Assembly (NCBI GenBank): GCA_947683425.1
Contig: CANTUQ010000004.1
Coordinates: forward strand, 7,354,001-7,418,000
Length of the DNA: 64,000 nt
Direction of reading: 5' to 3'
From: Excoecaria cochinchinensis
Lineage: Eukaryota > Streptophyta > Magnoliopsida > Malpighiales > Euphorbiaceae
This document shows positions 1-10,508 of the stretch, in pieces (positions within the stretch are counted from its first letter, which is position 1; every line of letters starts with the position of its first letter). The notes below the pieces were generated by a model. It saw nothing but the letters and a program-made list of their open reading frames with translations, did no database searches and was not told where the DNA came from. The position numbers were made by a program, and so were the translations under genes.

Positions 1-717
1 TTAAAACGAAGGAACCAATGTTCCTAAATTTCGAACAAGTGCGAAGGAACCAATGTTCCTAAAATAATGTCCCAATTTATGCATGTCTTTTTATTTCGAC
101 CTTGTGTGAGTGTTTAAAATTCAAGTCCATTTCTTTTTGGGCCCTTGTAATTAATTTTGGGGCAACTTTATTCATTTTTGGGGATTGTATTCTGTCCCAT
201 TTATAGCTTTAGTTCCTTTCAATGGGGGTTGTATTCTACCCCTATTTCTCTTGTAATTGCGTGCTTGCGTGTTTACCGCTTTCCTTTATCGCTTTCTCTA
301 TCTATTGCTTTATCGCTTTTATTTACTTTCTTTACGTGCTTTTAATGCGCTATTTAATTAAACGCATCGCTCGTATGAGATGAGAGATACAATTTTAAGA
401 ATTTTAAAACCCATTTATAATTAACAAAAGCATAAATAAGAGGGAAGTTCCGGACACCATATCTCTGGTTTAGACCAATAGAGGTGAGAAACCTTTTCCC
501 AATTTCTTGCAAATTGGGTGGCGACTCCAAATACCTCAAAGGTGCCTTTAGGCGTCAATAGGCTAGGTTATTCTCCCCAATGTTCTATTGGGAGGGATAC
601 ACCGATGATGTCTCATGGCGCCCATGATCAAAAGACGCGAACCTTCATACCTCGAATCCCAATGGCGGATTCAAAGGAGGGCCCTTGCTAGGTTACCCGG
701 GTTCGGCGCGCGTCACA
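1..717 (+). repeat. 3' part of a Tat-lineage LTR (5' end outside window)
   Basis: This stretch aligns by eye with the last part of the LTRs of element H: both share the phrases ACCAATGT, GGGGGTTGTATTC, the TGGCGACTCC motif (519-528) and the terminal GGTTCGGCGCGCGTCACA. The LTR ends in CA at 717. No primer-binding site follows. Instead the Tekay-like pol frame of element A begins at once, so this is either a solo LTR or the 3' LTR of a Tat element inserted into A's pol. The target duplication would be gatgg (718-722), but the left copy is outside the window. It is diverged from H and is older. Confidence 0.8.
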
Positions 718-3447
718 GATGGCTCCTGTAGAGTTGAGGGAACTTAAAATTCAGCTACAAGAGCTATTGGATAAGGGGTTTATTCGACCTAGCATATCTC
801 CTTGGGGAGCTCCAGTTTTGTTTGTCAAGAAGAAAGATGGATCCCTGCGGATGTGTATTGACTACTGACAGATTAATAAAGTTACAGTGAAGAACAAGTA
901 TCCGTTGCCTAGGATTGAGGATTTGTTTGATCAGCTTCGAGGTGCGGGTGTCTTCTCCAAGATAGATCTTCGATCAGGGTACTATCAGCTACGAGTTCAG
1001 GATGCAGATGTGGTTAAGACTGCATTTCGGACTAGGTATGGCCACTATGAGTTTCTTGTGATGCCGTTTGGTTTGACAAATGCTCCAGCAGCTTTTATGG
1101 ATCTGATGAACCGTGTGTTTCGGCCATACTTAGATCGATTTGTAGTAGTGTTCATTGATGATATCTTGGTGTATTCCAAGGATGAGAGTGAGCATGAGGA
1201 GCATCTCCGATTGGTTTTGCAGATGTTGAGAGAGCATCAGTTGTTTGCTAAGCTTAGCAAGTGTGATTTCTGGCTTCGAGAAGTATCATTCTTGGGTCAC
1301 ATTGTTTCAGCTAGAGGTATTCAGGTTGATCCAGCCAAAATTGAGGCGATAGTTGATTGGAAAGCGCCTCGAAATGTTCAGGAAGTGAGGAGTTTCCTCG
1401 GTTTAGCAGGTTACTACCGTCGGTTCGTTAAGGGATTTTTTGTGATTGCTGCTCCGATGACTAGATTGTTGAGGAAAGGAGTCAGATTTGAGTGGTCAGA
1501 TAGGTGCCAGGCTTGTTTTGATCGGTTAAAGCAGTTGCTAGTTGAGGCTCCTATTCTTACTCAACCCATCTCGGGTAAAGAGTTTGTCATTTATAGTGAT
1601 GCTTCTGGAGTTGGTCTTGGATGTGTGCTGATGCAGGAAGGTAAGGTAGTGGCTTATGCTTCTCGTCAGTTGAAGCCACATGAGAGGAACTATCCGACGC
1701 ATGATTTAGAGTTGGCAGCTGTGATCTTTGCTTTGAAGATTTGGCGTCACTACTTGTATGGGGAAAAGTGTAGGATCTTCTCGGACCACAAGAGCTTGAA
1801 GTACTTCCTTTCACAGAAGGAGTTGAACATGAGACAGCGCCGATGGTTGGAGTTGTTTAAGGACTACGACTGCATTGTGGATTACCATCCTGGTAAGGCT
1901 AATGTAGTCGCTGATGCTTTGAGTCGGAAATCGGTTTCAGCCTTGATTTTGAGGCGATTCAGATGGAGATTTGGTTCTGATGGGGCTTTGCTTGCCCAGT
2001 TGCGTGTGAAACCTACTTTGAGACAGAGGATTGTGGATGCTCAGAAAGATGATGTGAGACTTCAGCGGATTGTGCATGAGGTCAGATCGGGTAAGCAGTC
2101 AGAGTTCTCAGTTCAGTATGAGGTGCTTATGTTCAGAGATCGTTTGTGTGTGCCAGAATCTGAGGATTTGAGGAGACAGCTCATGAGTGAGGCGCATAGT
2201 ACAGTTTTTACTATGCATCCGGGCAGTGAGAAGATGTATAGAGACATGAAGCAATTCTATTGGTGGTCCGGTATGAAGCGTGATATAGTGGATTTTGTTT
2301 CCAAGTGCTTGACTTATCAGCAGGTAAAGGCCGAGCATCAGGTTCCTTCGGGTTTGCTTATGCCTTTATCTATTCCTGAGTGGAAATGGAATGATATTGC
2401 CATGGACTTTGTTTCGGGTTTGCCTTTGACTCAGAGGAAACATGACTCAGTTTGGGTAATTGTGGATCGGCTTACGAAGTCAGCTCACTTTTTGCCAGTT
2501 AGAGTGGACTACTCCATGGACAGATTGGCCAGTATCTATGTGAATGAGATAGTTCGGTTGCATGGTGTGCCTTCGTCCATAGTTTCAGATCGGGATCCGA
2601 GGTTTACTTCCAAGTTTTGGAAGGAGTTACAGAGAGCTTTGGGCACTAGGTTAAACTTCAGTACACCGTTCCATCCTCAGACCGATGGTCAGTCAGAGAG
2701 AGTCATTCAGATTCTGGAGGATATGATGAGGGCTTGTACTTTGGATTTTCCGGGTAGTTGGGACAGATATGTGTCGCTTATGGAGTTTGCCTACAACAAC
2801 AGTTTTCAGTCGAGCATCGGTATGGCACCATATGAGGCTTTGTATGGTCGTCAGTGTAGGACTCCGGTTTGTTGGACCGAGCTATCTGAGAGATCTGTGA
2901 TTGGACCAGACTTGGTTAGAGATACTGAAGAGAAGATCAGAGTGGTGCAGCGGAATTTGAAGGCAGCCAAGGATCGACAGAAGTCTTATGCCAATTTGAA
3001 AAGGAAAGATGTGCATTTTGAGATCGGGGACAAGGTTTTCCTTAAGGTTTCACCTTGGAGGAAAGTGCTTCGGTTTGGCAAGAAAGGCAAGCTTAGTCCT
3101 CGTTTCATTGGACCTTATGAGATTTTGGCTAAGGTAGGACCTGTAGCCTGTAGATTAGCGCTACCGTTGGAACTAGCAAAGTTGCATGATGTCTTCCACG
3201 TTTCGATGCTTCGTCGGTACAGATCAGATCCTTCGAATGTTCTTTCGGTTTAGGATATTCAGGTTCAGCCAGATTTTTCCTATGATGAGGAACCTCGAGC
3301 TATTCTAGCCCGAGAGATGAGACAGTTGCGAAGTAAGCAGATTCCCTTGGTTAAAGTGTTGTGGATCCATCATGGAGTCGAAGAAGCAACTTGGGAACCA
3401 GAAGAGTCGATGAGAGCTCAGTATCCACAGTTATTCAGTTCAGGTGT

Positions 3448-3467
3448 GAATTTCGAGGACGAAATTC
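3448..3467 (+). other. Pre-PPT hairpin of element A
   Basis: A perfect inverted repeat of 8-bp arms (GAATTTCG / CGAAATTC) with an AGGA loop, 18 nt upstream of the LTR. The same hairpin occurs in elements B, E, G and the deletion derivative with paired base changes. In A it also encodes N-F-E-D-E-I at the end of pol. Confidence 0.75.
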
Positions 3468-3472
3468 TTATT

Positions 3473-3485
3473 AGTAGGGGAGAGT
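3473..3485 (+). other. Polypurine tract of element A
   Basis: The purine-rich run agtaggggagagt lies directly against the TG that begins the 3' LTR at 3486. This is the expected plus-strand priming site of an LTR retrotransposon. Confidence 0.8.
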
Positions 3486-3938
3486 TGTCACACCCCGTTT
3501 GCCCCCTAGTAGAATGAGCCTGTCTGTATGAGCATGCATGTGCATGTGTCCAGCATGTCATAAGGGTATTTTAGTAAAAATGTATGTTTTTGGGTTTATT
3601 ATTATGTGGGTGCACACATGGCATTAGTATGTGATTTAATTGGGAATTACTTGTGTACATTGAAGCATACCATTGTAGGGTGTTTTTAGTTGAGTTTGCA
3701 TTAGATGTGTGTGATGTGTGGGGTTAGGGTGTGAGTGAGTAAGTTCCACCACCAAGAAAATGACATGTGTATTAGGTTAGGGAAAATGAATAAAGAAAAG
3801 AAGTAAGAAAGAAGAGAAGATCAGATTTATGTTCTTCCTCTTCAACCTTCATCTTCTTCCTCCTTTTCCCTTTCCTAAATACTGCTAACTGTTAATCAAG
3901 TTGTGTTGTGGAGATTGCTCACTCTTGCTTCTAACTTG

Positions 3939-4115
3939 GTAAGTACATATCCTTGTCCTTGTCTTACTGTAATTCTTCTTCTTTTTCCTTGAGTTTAGGT
4001 TTAACTTAGGGTTGCATTATTGAATGTTTGTGTTTAGCTGAGACTCCTCGCGATCCCAAAGGCAAGGAGATTGCTGGGAGCAGTGGGACTAAGTGAAGAG
4101 AAGCTTAGATTTCAG
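3939..4115 (+). other. Candidate LTR intron (3939-4037) and Lys-rich mini-exon (4038-4115), element A
   Basis: The 99-nt candidate intron begins GTAAGTACAT, is T-rich and ends GTGTTTAG. The 78-nt exon after it is purine-rich, can encode TPRDPKGKEIAGSSGTK followed by a stop, and ends TTTCAG directly before GTTTGGGA. Elements B (25222 to 25015, minus) and G (20384-20573) have the same order with similar lengths. Splicing is inferred from the motifs only. The purine-rich tract could be a splicing enhancer rather than a coding exon. Confidence 0.4.
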
Positions 4116-4387
4116 GTTTGGGAATAATTGATTGTGAATTGTGTGATTTTGAGTTTACTGTAAATTTCTAGGGTTTATGTTCTTGAAGAATTTGAATGCA
4201 TATATACTTGATTTGGTTGTTTAAATGCTGAATTGAGTTGTATATATGTTGCTTATATTGTTTGAAATGTTTACTGGAAGGTAAGAACAGGTTTGATTGG
4301 TTTTGAATCAAATTCGGGATGGAATTCTGGGTTCTGAGGATTCTGGAAATGGGAAAATCGCGTTTCTGTTGAAGTTCCCATTTCCAG

Positions 4388-4755
4388 ATCGTGTGTCGCG
4401 TGACTAGCCAAGGAAGAGAGGCAAGTCACGAGACGTGACCTGCCAGTTTGAGGCCAGTCACGAGTTATGGCTGCTGTCACAGTTCGTGACCAGCTAAAAT
4501 GAGGCCAGTCACGAGACGTGACTTCAAGTCATGCCTCGTGACCAGCCTAAGATAAGGCACGTCGCGTGATAGCTAAAGAAGTAGCCAGCCACGAGACGTG
4601 ACTTCCAGTCACGTCGCGTGACCAGCTTGAGCGTCGCGTGATCAGCGAGATCACGCCGCGTGATCTGCGAGGGACGAAGCAAGTCACGAGGCGTGACCCA
4701 CAGTCACGTCTCGTGACCTGCCTTGCGGGGAGGCCAGTCACGCCTCGTGACCAGC
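4388..4755. repeat. Palindrome island in the LTR of A (GTCACG-N3-CGTGAC)
   Basis: About a dozen copies of a 15-bp palindrome with variable 3-nt centre (AGA, CCT, TCT, TCG, AGG, CCG), some with one arm base changed, are scattered at irregular spacing. The region is far more CpG-rich than the AT-rich LTR around it. Short open frames here on both strands are by-products of this composition. Confidence 0.85.
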
Positions 4756-5488
4756 CAACCTCACCCGTTACCCCGTTCAACCCTTTTTCCGAAATTTCCC
4801 TGCTTTTGACTCAGAATTGAATTTGGTGTTTCTTCTGAATGGACTTATATTGCGGTATGATGCATGCTATACTTTTATATGCTTTGATATAAATGATACC
4901 ATGAATTTCTGATGAATTCTATTTCATACCCTGAAATGTGATTTGAATGACGCTTAACCTGCTAGAGTCAAGTAAGTGGATAGTTAGGCATGCCTAATAG
5001 AGTCTTTAGCTGCAGCCCTCAGTTCAGTTTGGACCCCGATCAGGTCCCCGTTTGGTTCCTCGCGAACCCTTCAGTATTAGGATCTTGTTTAAGATCCCCT
5101 CAGTATACAAATAATGTGTTTTGATAAAAAAATGAATGACTTTTGATTTGTACCTGTGAGGTACCCTCAGTATTCGATTCGTACCCGTAAGGTACCTTCA
5201 GTACACTCGTTATCCACTATCTAGAGTCACCAGGTGTTCTTTAAATGTTTAATAGAATTGTTCTGATCTGATTTGGCTATTAAATGGAATATCTGAATGA
5301 GTTTAATGATGAAACACATGCTGGATTATTCTGGAATGGATACGATTATGAGATACTGATTGTATGGCTTTTAAATATGAGCATGTTTATATGGATTATG
5401 TTATAGCCTTTGCATTCTGCCATTGTGAATGTGTTATGCCTTGACGACCATTGTGAATGGCCGTCCATTATTTATGTGTATTTCCCCA

Positions 5489-5507
5489 CTAAGCGTTTAT
5501 CGCTTAG
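5489..5507 (+). other. Conserved LTR hairpin CTAAGCG/CGCTTAG, element A
   Basis: Seven-bp perfect stem with a TTTAT loop, preceded by CCCC and followed about 20 nt later by CCGTGCAGGTGCGG. The same block occurs in B, G, L1 and L3 and, with a changed stem, in E. Confidence 0.8.
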
Positions 5508-5925
5508 CACAGTATTTTTACCCGTGCAGGTGCGGAAGAAGTTTTGCTTTGAGAGAGTCGCCGTCATCAAGCCAACACAGAAGAGTTTTAGTGTAGGGCT
5601 CAATTTTGTATCAGTGATGATTCTTTTTGTATAGAAATCTCTGTATCAGTTTTATTTCAGCTTCCGCTTTGTAATTATATTTTGGATATGTAATATTATT
5701 TTGTATCAGCTAGTTGATCAGAACATTATTGTAGTGCTTTATTATATTAATGAATGATCAGCTATTGCTTTCCTTTCTGTAAAGTTTTAATTATACCGTA
5801 TTTATGTATGTATGTTATGAATGAATGTATGTTTTACTTTGTACTTGCTTGGTGGCACCTTTACTCATACGGCATCTCACTCCTTCTCGGATGGGATCGC
5901 CTACGTATGGGAAGGGGGTGTTACA

Positions 5926-7518
5926 ATGGCCCACAGATAAGAAATTAAAATTTTTCGGACGCCGGACAGCTGGGTTCGCTGTATAGCCATCTCGGTGTCA
6001 CCTGTCCCGGAATCACTATACTTTTAACACACTTATCACTAAACTTTGACACTGGCAAACTCACTCCCTATACTGTTCGACGCTGCGATCATCATGATAA
6101 CACTGAAATTATTCACTGACACTTCTAGACCAGTATTTGGGTCATTACAATTCTCCCCCACTTATAAAAATTTCATCCTCGAAATTTTCTTTATGCATCA
6201 CTTCCACATTTCAATATCACTATATCGTGCAGTCATTCAGTTCAGATCACTTATTTAATTACATCAGCCATTGTATCTTACACTCTCTTACTTATACTAT
6301 CGTTATTCTTCCTTCAATACCTTTACTCACTTCTGCTATCAATACACATTCATGGCATGTATATGTATCACTTTGTCCCTTATTACACTAACTCTGATCT
6401 TAGGACTGCCTAAAACTTTGCTCTGATACCAAAATAAATGTAACACCCTTATACCCGTAAATGATGCGGATACCGGATGTCACAACACTGCACTGCATTG
6501 CCAATCACTGATGATACACTTGAAAGCTCTGAATTTTTTTTTTGTTTTTGATGCGCATTTAACACACTATGCGCTGAGCATTAAAATGGCCAGTGGTGGA
6601 TACTTATCCTAAGTTTTCCATACTAATCCTATATACTTGTTCACTTACTTATTTTACTGTATTTAGGTTATGGAGGCGATTATTTCTAAGTCTTTTTTAA
6701 ACAGTTTATAATATACTTCACTAACCTTATCTTTTACGTTACCACTATTATCACTGATCAATGTCTTTATCTTTATCACTACTCTGCGATTCATTATTCG
6801 CTAACATACCATTAAAAATCTCACTATCATTTACACTGTTAACTTTTACACTTATCGATTTCACTCTCATTTGCACTATTAATCTTTATAGTTATCAATT
6901 TCACTACTATTTGTCAACTTCGGTATTTTACTTTATTTATTGGTTTTATTCTTTTTGTTCCTATTATCACTGACTTATCTTATGCACTAATGTCTCTTGT
7001 CGCTTAACACTTTATTCGGTTTATCATTTACGATTAATTCCATACGTATCTCTTTTTAATACTTTTATCTTTGTAAATAATCTATTGGATTCTTCTTTTA
7101 ATTTGTATGTTCAATTACAATTTAATTTTGGACACTAAATTGTTTATCAACTTACTTAATAATTTATCATTATTTCACTACTAGAAACGCTAATCAAATA
7201 CTATTATTTTCTTTGCGTTTCTATCATTTCCTTTACTCTTTTACACTACACTAACTCTCTTATGTTAATATCATTTACTATGTTAAATCTTCCGATAAGT
7301 TACTTAAATTAATTTCGTTTGCATTTATTCTTGTGTGGTTATCGCTATACTTTAATCACTATCTTATTTCTTCCTTTACTATTTCGATTCAACACTTATC
7401 AATAATTTACTTTACAATATCACTTATCAATTTCATTTCTCTTAGACACTCATTTTGTTTAAAAATTTTCACTTATCACTTAGCTATCGATTAACCTACA
7501 ACTGTCTCTTTTTACTAT
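5926..7518 (-). mobile_element. Internally deleted E-family element (minus strand), two partial LTRs around a 289-bp interior
   Basis: Reading the minus strand, the 3' LTR starts TGTAATGACCC at 6149 and is recognisable to 5926, where element A interrupts it. It matches the start of E's LTR (cggacgccggacagc corresponds to E's gctgtccggcgcc). The other LTR begins on the plus strand at 6439 (tgtaacaccc), contains E's CTGAGCATT block in reverse (about 6572-6597), and stops at about 7518 where Tat element F begins. The interior (6150-6438) has a polypurine tract, the pre-PPT hairpin (6168-6187) and an iMet primer site, but no coding sequence. The rest (6600-7518) is AT-rich LTR sequence with no gene. 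Confidence 0.75.
6420..6431 (-). other. iMet-tRNA primer-binding site of the deleted E-family element
   Basis: The reverse complement is TGGTATCAGAGC, the common plant iMet primer site. It lies 7 nt from the LTR boundary at 6439. Confidence 0.85.
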
Positions 7519-9578
7519 TCATGCCTTCTTAAGTTGTCATAAGCCGTAATTGTCAGATCAAACTTAGCTAGCATATCTTTCGCCACCCAAAAGCTGCCAT
7601 GGCCACCTGCGGGCAGACATTGATTGATGAACCATCGTCCACCATCACGCAGGCCGTGTGCTTCTGACTAATTTATGCTTGTATGTACAAAGAGCGGTTG
7701 TGGTTGCAGCCTTCTGCTGGCCAGTCAACATTTGTAAACACCACATTCTCTCCCGCTCCCCCTTTTACCACATCTAGTAGTTCCGTAGGTGATATAGTTG
7801 TGGCCATAGTTGTTTCACATAAAGCCTCCATTAACGTTTGCCTATGGGATGGAGACTGTTTCAGGAGGTCCCATATCGAAATCTGAGCTGGCGTCTTTTT
7901 CAGCGACGTGATTATTTGATCATCCTCTGGCTCTTTTTGTTTTTGGCCCATTACCGGCTCCTGGGGCCTCTCAACTTCTAGAGCTACCCTTCCACTCCGG
8001 GTCATCGTTCCCACTTTTTTTTCTTCTCTTCCTCTTCCTCCTCCGAACCCAACGGGTCAGGAAACACATTAGAATTATCATTTTCACTTCCACTCTCATC
8101 AGTGGACCAGCAATCGATCACTGCATCGGGAAGCCCTTCTTCACTCACCTCATAGAGGCTCCTGATAGCAGTGTTGGCATCGTTGTCGTACAACTCTCTT
8201 AATACAAACTCTTTAGGCAGACTGGACCCGATCATGAATACCGGTGGGGGCATGTTGTTATACCCCAACTTCTTCTGACTTCCCCTCTTCTGTTATTTGC
8301 TTTGAATCAATTAAGTCTTGGATTGCATGCCTCAAAGCTTTACACTTATCAGTTGTATGCCCAGTATGTTGATGATACGCACAGTATTCATTATCCTTAT
8401 GGCTCAGCATACCTTGAGTCCTGGCAGGTTAAGGTGGCAAAGGCTGCAACTTACCCTCCTTCATCAACCTCCGAAGCACCCATGACAGCAACCTTCCCAA
8501 ATTAGAGAAATGCCTCAGGGTTGTATTAGTGGCTGATACTTCGGCTGTCTTCCTCATGCCACTACCGGAGCCTGCTGACCTACTAGCCCCCTAAGTGCTG
8601 CTGCCCTTCTTAGCATAGTTCTCGTTACTTGCCCTCCTAGCAAGGTATTCTCCTTCGGCCTCAATAGCGATGTATTTCTAGGACTCCCAGTCTCTTAATC
8701 CCTTCATCTTCAATCCCTCTCTCAGATATGGACTGGCATTTTTAATGAACAACTATATCTGATCTTTAGTATCTATTTTTTTTTCATTTCCATCACTCGA
8801 TTCCTCCATCGGGTCAAATACTCATGGAAAGACTCGCCTCCCTTTTGTTGCAATAGCTCCAAGTCCTTCAAAGTCACCTCCATCCTCCTACTGCAGTCAT
8901 ACTGCCTCAAAAACTCTTCCATCAGCAAATCCCAGTCCTCTTTAGTTTTACAGTCAAGCCCGTGGTACCAATCCACCGCTGGGCCAGTCAAGCTCAGGAA
9001 AAAATACTCAATCTTCTACCTTTTCATCAAGGTAGTACCCTTCATCACCAACGAGTACTGTTTTATGTGTGTGGTGGGATCAGAAGTGCCATCAAACTTC
9101 GAAACATCTGGCATCTTAAAGTTCATGGGATTAAATCCTCCCCTTCTAACTCCTTATCTTTGGGGTTCATTCCTTGCCCCCTCATCAGCATCCTTACCAT
9201 CACTTCAAATTTCTCTTCCATCTTCTTCCAGATGGCTTCTTCATTCTGAGGTGCCTTCCCTCTTTCTGACACTATTTCTTCATACTCGTCGTCTTCCTAG
9301 TCATCTTCTATTCTCTGGGCCGGCCTTCTTCTCTGTGCCTCTGATGTGGTAGCTCTCAGATCTACAGGTGGTGGGCGGACCTCTTCTTGCAATTCTTCTC
9401 TGACCTCCTCCCTTTTATTGTTTCTCATAGGAGGAGGTGGTGGGTTCTATAGAGCAGGTGGTTGAGCCATGTTGGCCATCATAGCCATTATTCTATTCTC
9501 GAATTCTTCAAACCTTCTGCCTACTTCCTCAATTATCAAGGCCCTGGTGGCATCTGCCCCTCTTGGTGAGTTTGTCAT
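7519..9578 (-). pseudogene. Tat-lineage gag-protease remnant, element F
   Basis: The minus-strand sequence starts at an ATG at 9578 (MTNSPRGADATRA) and is related to ORF1 of H: it has the gag core (AVDWYHGL, about 8975; MEVTLKDLELLQQ, about 8860), the region after the zinc knuckle, the acidic stretch, and the protease up to the ITAYDN motif at about 7540. Stops and frameshifts break it into short open pieces (7673-8014, 8002-8268, 8773-8991). The sequence stops in the protease, where the E-family LTR takes over, so RT, RNase H and integrase are missing. In an intact Tat element this ORF makes the capsid and the aspartic protease. Confidence 0.85.
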
Positions 9579-10508
9579 TTCTTCGTGTAGAGAAAACTGA
9601 GTTAAAGTAGCATAGCTAGTTTTTGAAGGAGTGTCCGGATACTCCGCCCTTTCTGGTAGCTCGAAGAATGGATTTTTGCATGGTCGCCCTTGAGAACCTC
9701 TTGACCAATTAGGCAGATCTATGATAGTTGCAAAACATACCCGTTAGGATGATGCGTGAATGACATATAGTGCATGATTGTGCTTATGCAACATCCACAA
9801 ATCACATGCAAGCACATAGGTCCTTCCAACCTTATTACTTCCACATACGAGGTCATAGTCTCTTTCCTAGGTGGGATTAGCCCATGGGTTAACAGGGGGC
9901 CTGATGGATGCGTATGGTGCACGGTGGAAAATCGGTAGCATAACCTCTCCTAACTAATGCACATGCGTATGGGTTATAATCGTTATATATTTAGGCAGTC
10001 CGAATAAGTTGACATGGGCCTATCAGGGCATGAAAGCCTTTGATTAGGTGACCAATCAAATTATCTGGGTTTGTCCAATACATAATGATCCATACAACAA
10101 GCATAGTATTAAGGTTCATACCACTTAAGGAAAGTATCTATTTTCATTACATGAGCTTTGGATAGGGTGGTGATACTTTAGGTCTATCCAAGCATGGTCC
10201 CTGCCAACGGGTCTAGCTCATCAAGAGCGTAATAACCGATCGGGTCTCTATTTAATATACCATGATGGTACGAGGCTTGGGCTGGTGATTATCCTTAACA
10301 CTTCCCTATATTGAGTGAACGTAGGGTTGTGCTTTGGGAACGCACCAGGGTTGAAAGAGGGACCATACTAGCATAGATCTAAGGCTCTAATGAGATACAA
10401 TGCAGTTTCGAAAAAGGATGAAATTTTTAAATTAAAGCCCAATTATAAGTTTTAACCAAAGTACTTTCGAAGCGAAGTCTCGAGTATTGTCCCCAGTGGA
10501 GTCGCCAC
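9579..10508 (-). other. Leader of element F with Arg-type Tat primer-binding site (10491-10507)
   Basis: The leader is non-coding and parallels the H leader (shared phrases around the TGAGCTAGACCCG block). The primer-binding site reads TGGCGACTCCACTGGGG on the minus strand, one nt from the LTR end. This form is characteristic of Tat/Ogre-type elements and is usually ascribed to a tRNA-Arg primer; that assignment is from memory of the lineage. Confidence 0.8.

Larger units (their letters stand above)
719..3517 (+). pseudogene. Tekay-like Ty3/Gypsy pol, element A (RT, RNase H, integrase, chromodomain)
   Basis: A single frame runs from 719 to the stop at 3515-3517, interrupted by TGA at 866-868 and TAG at 3251-3253. 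The order is RT (FIDDILVYS, catalytic codons from 1151), RNase H (YSDASG, about 1590), the ADALSRK linker (about 1912), integrase with an HHCC region and DDE core (MDFVSG about 2402, SDRDPRF about 2586, DGQSER about 2690) and a C-terminal chromodomain-like segment (LVKVLW...EEATWEPE, 3344-3400). Gag, protease and the first part of RT are missing because a Tat LTR interrupts the left side. Both stops look like C-to-T changes. A Tyr codon at 2315-2317 replaces the second Cys of the integrase zinc finger (CLTY here, CLTC in element B). The frame runs 32 nt into the 3' LTR. The protein family acts in reverse transcription and integration; the chromodomain is known to guide insertion to heterochromatin. 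This copy cannot make a full product without readthrough. Confidence 0.92.
3486..5925 (+). repeat. 3' LTR of element A (Tekay-like)
   Basis: The LTR is 2440 bp, starts TGTCACACCCC and ends GGGGGTGTTACA. The flank after it is E-family LTR sequence beginning atggc (5926-5930), so A inserted into an older element. The end resembles that of B (both carry the CATACGGCATCTCACTCC-type block seen in reverse in B as gagtgagatgccgta). Inside are a candidate small intron and mini-exon (3939-4115), a palindrome island (4388-4755) and the CTAAGCG hairpin (5489-5507). No host gene is present. Confidence 0.9.

Noticed and set aside
6600..7518. Host AT-rich intergenic region with small ORFs (6761-6973)
   Set aside because: It joins E-family LTR landmarks on its left and matches the AT-rich middle of that LTR in character. 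The ORFs are short and low in complexity.
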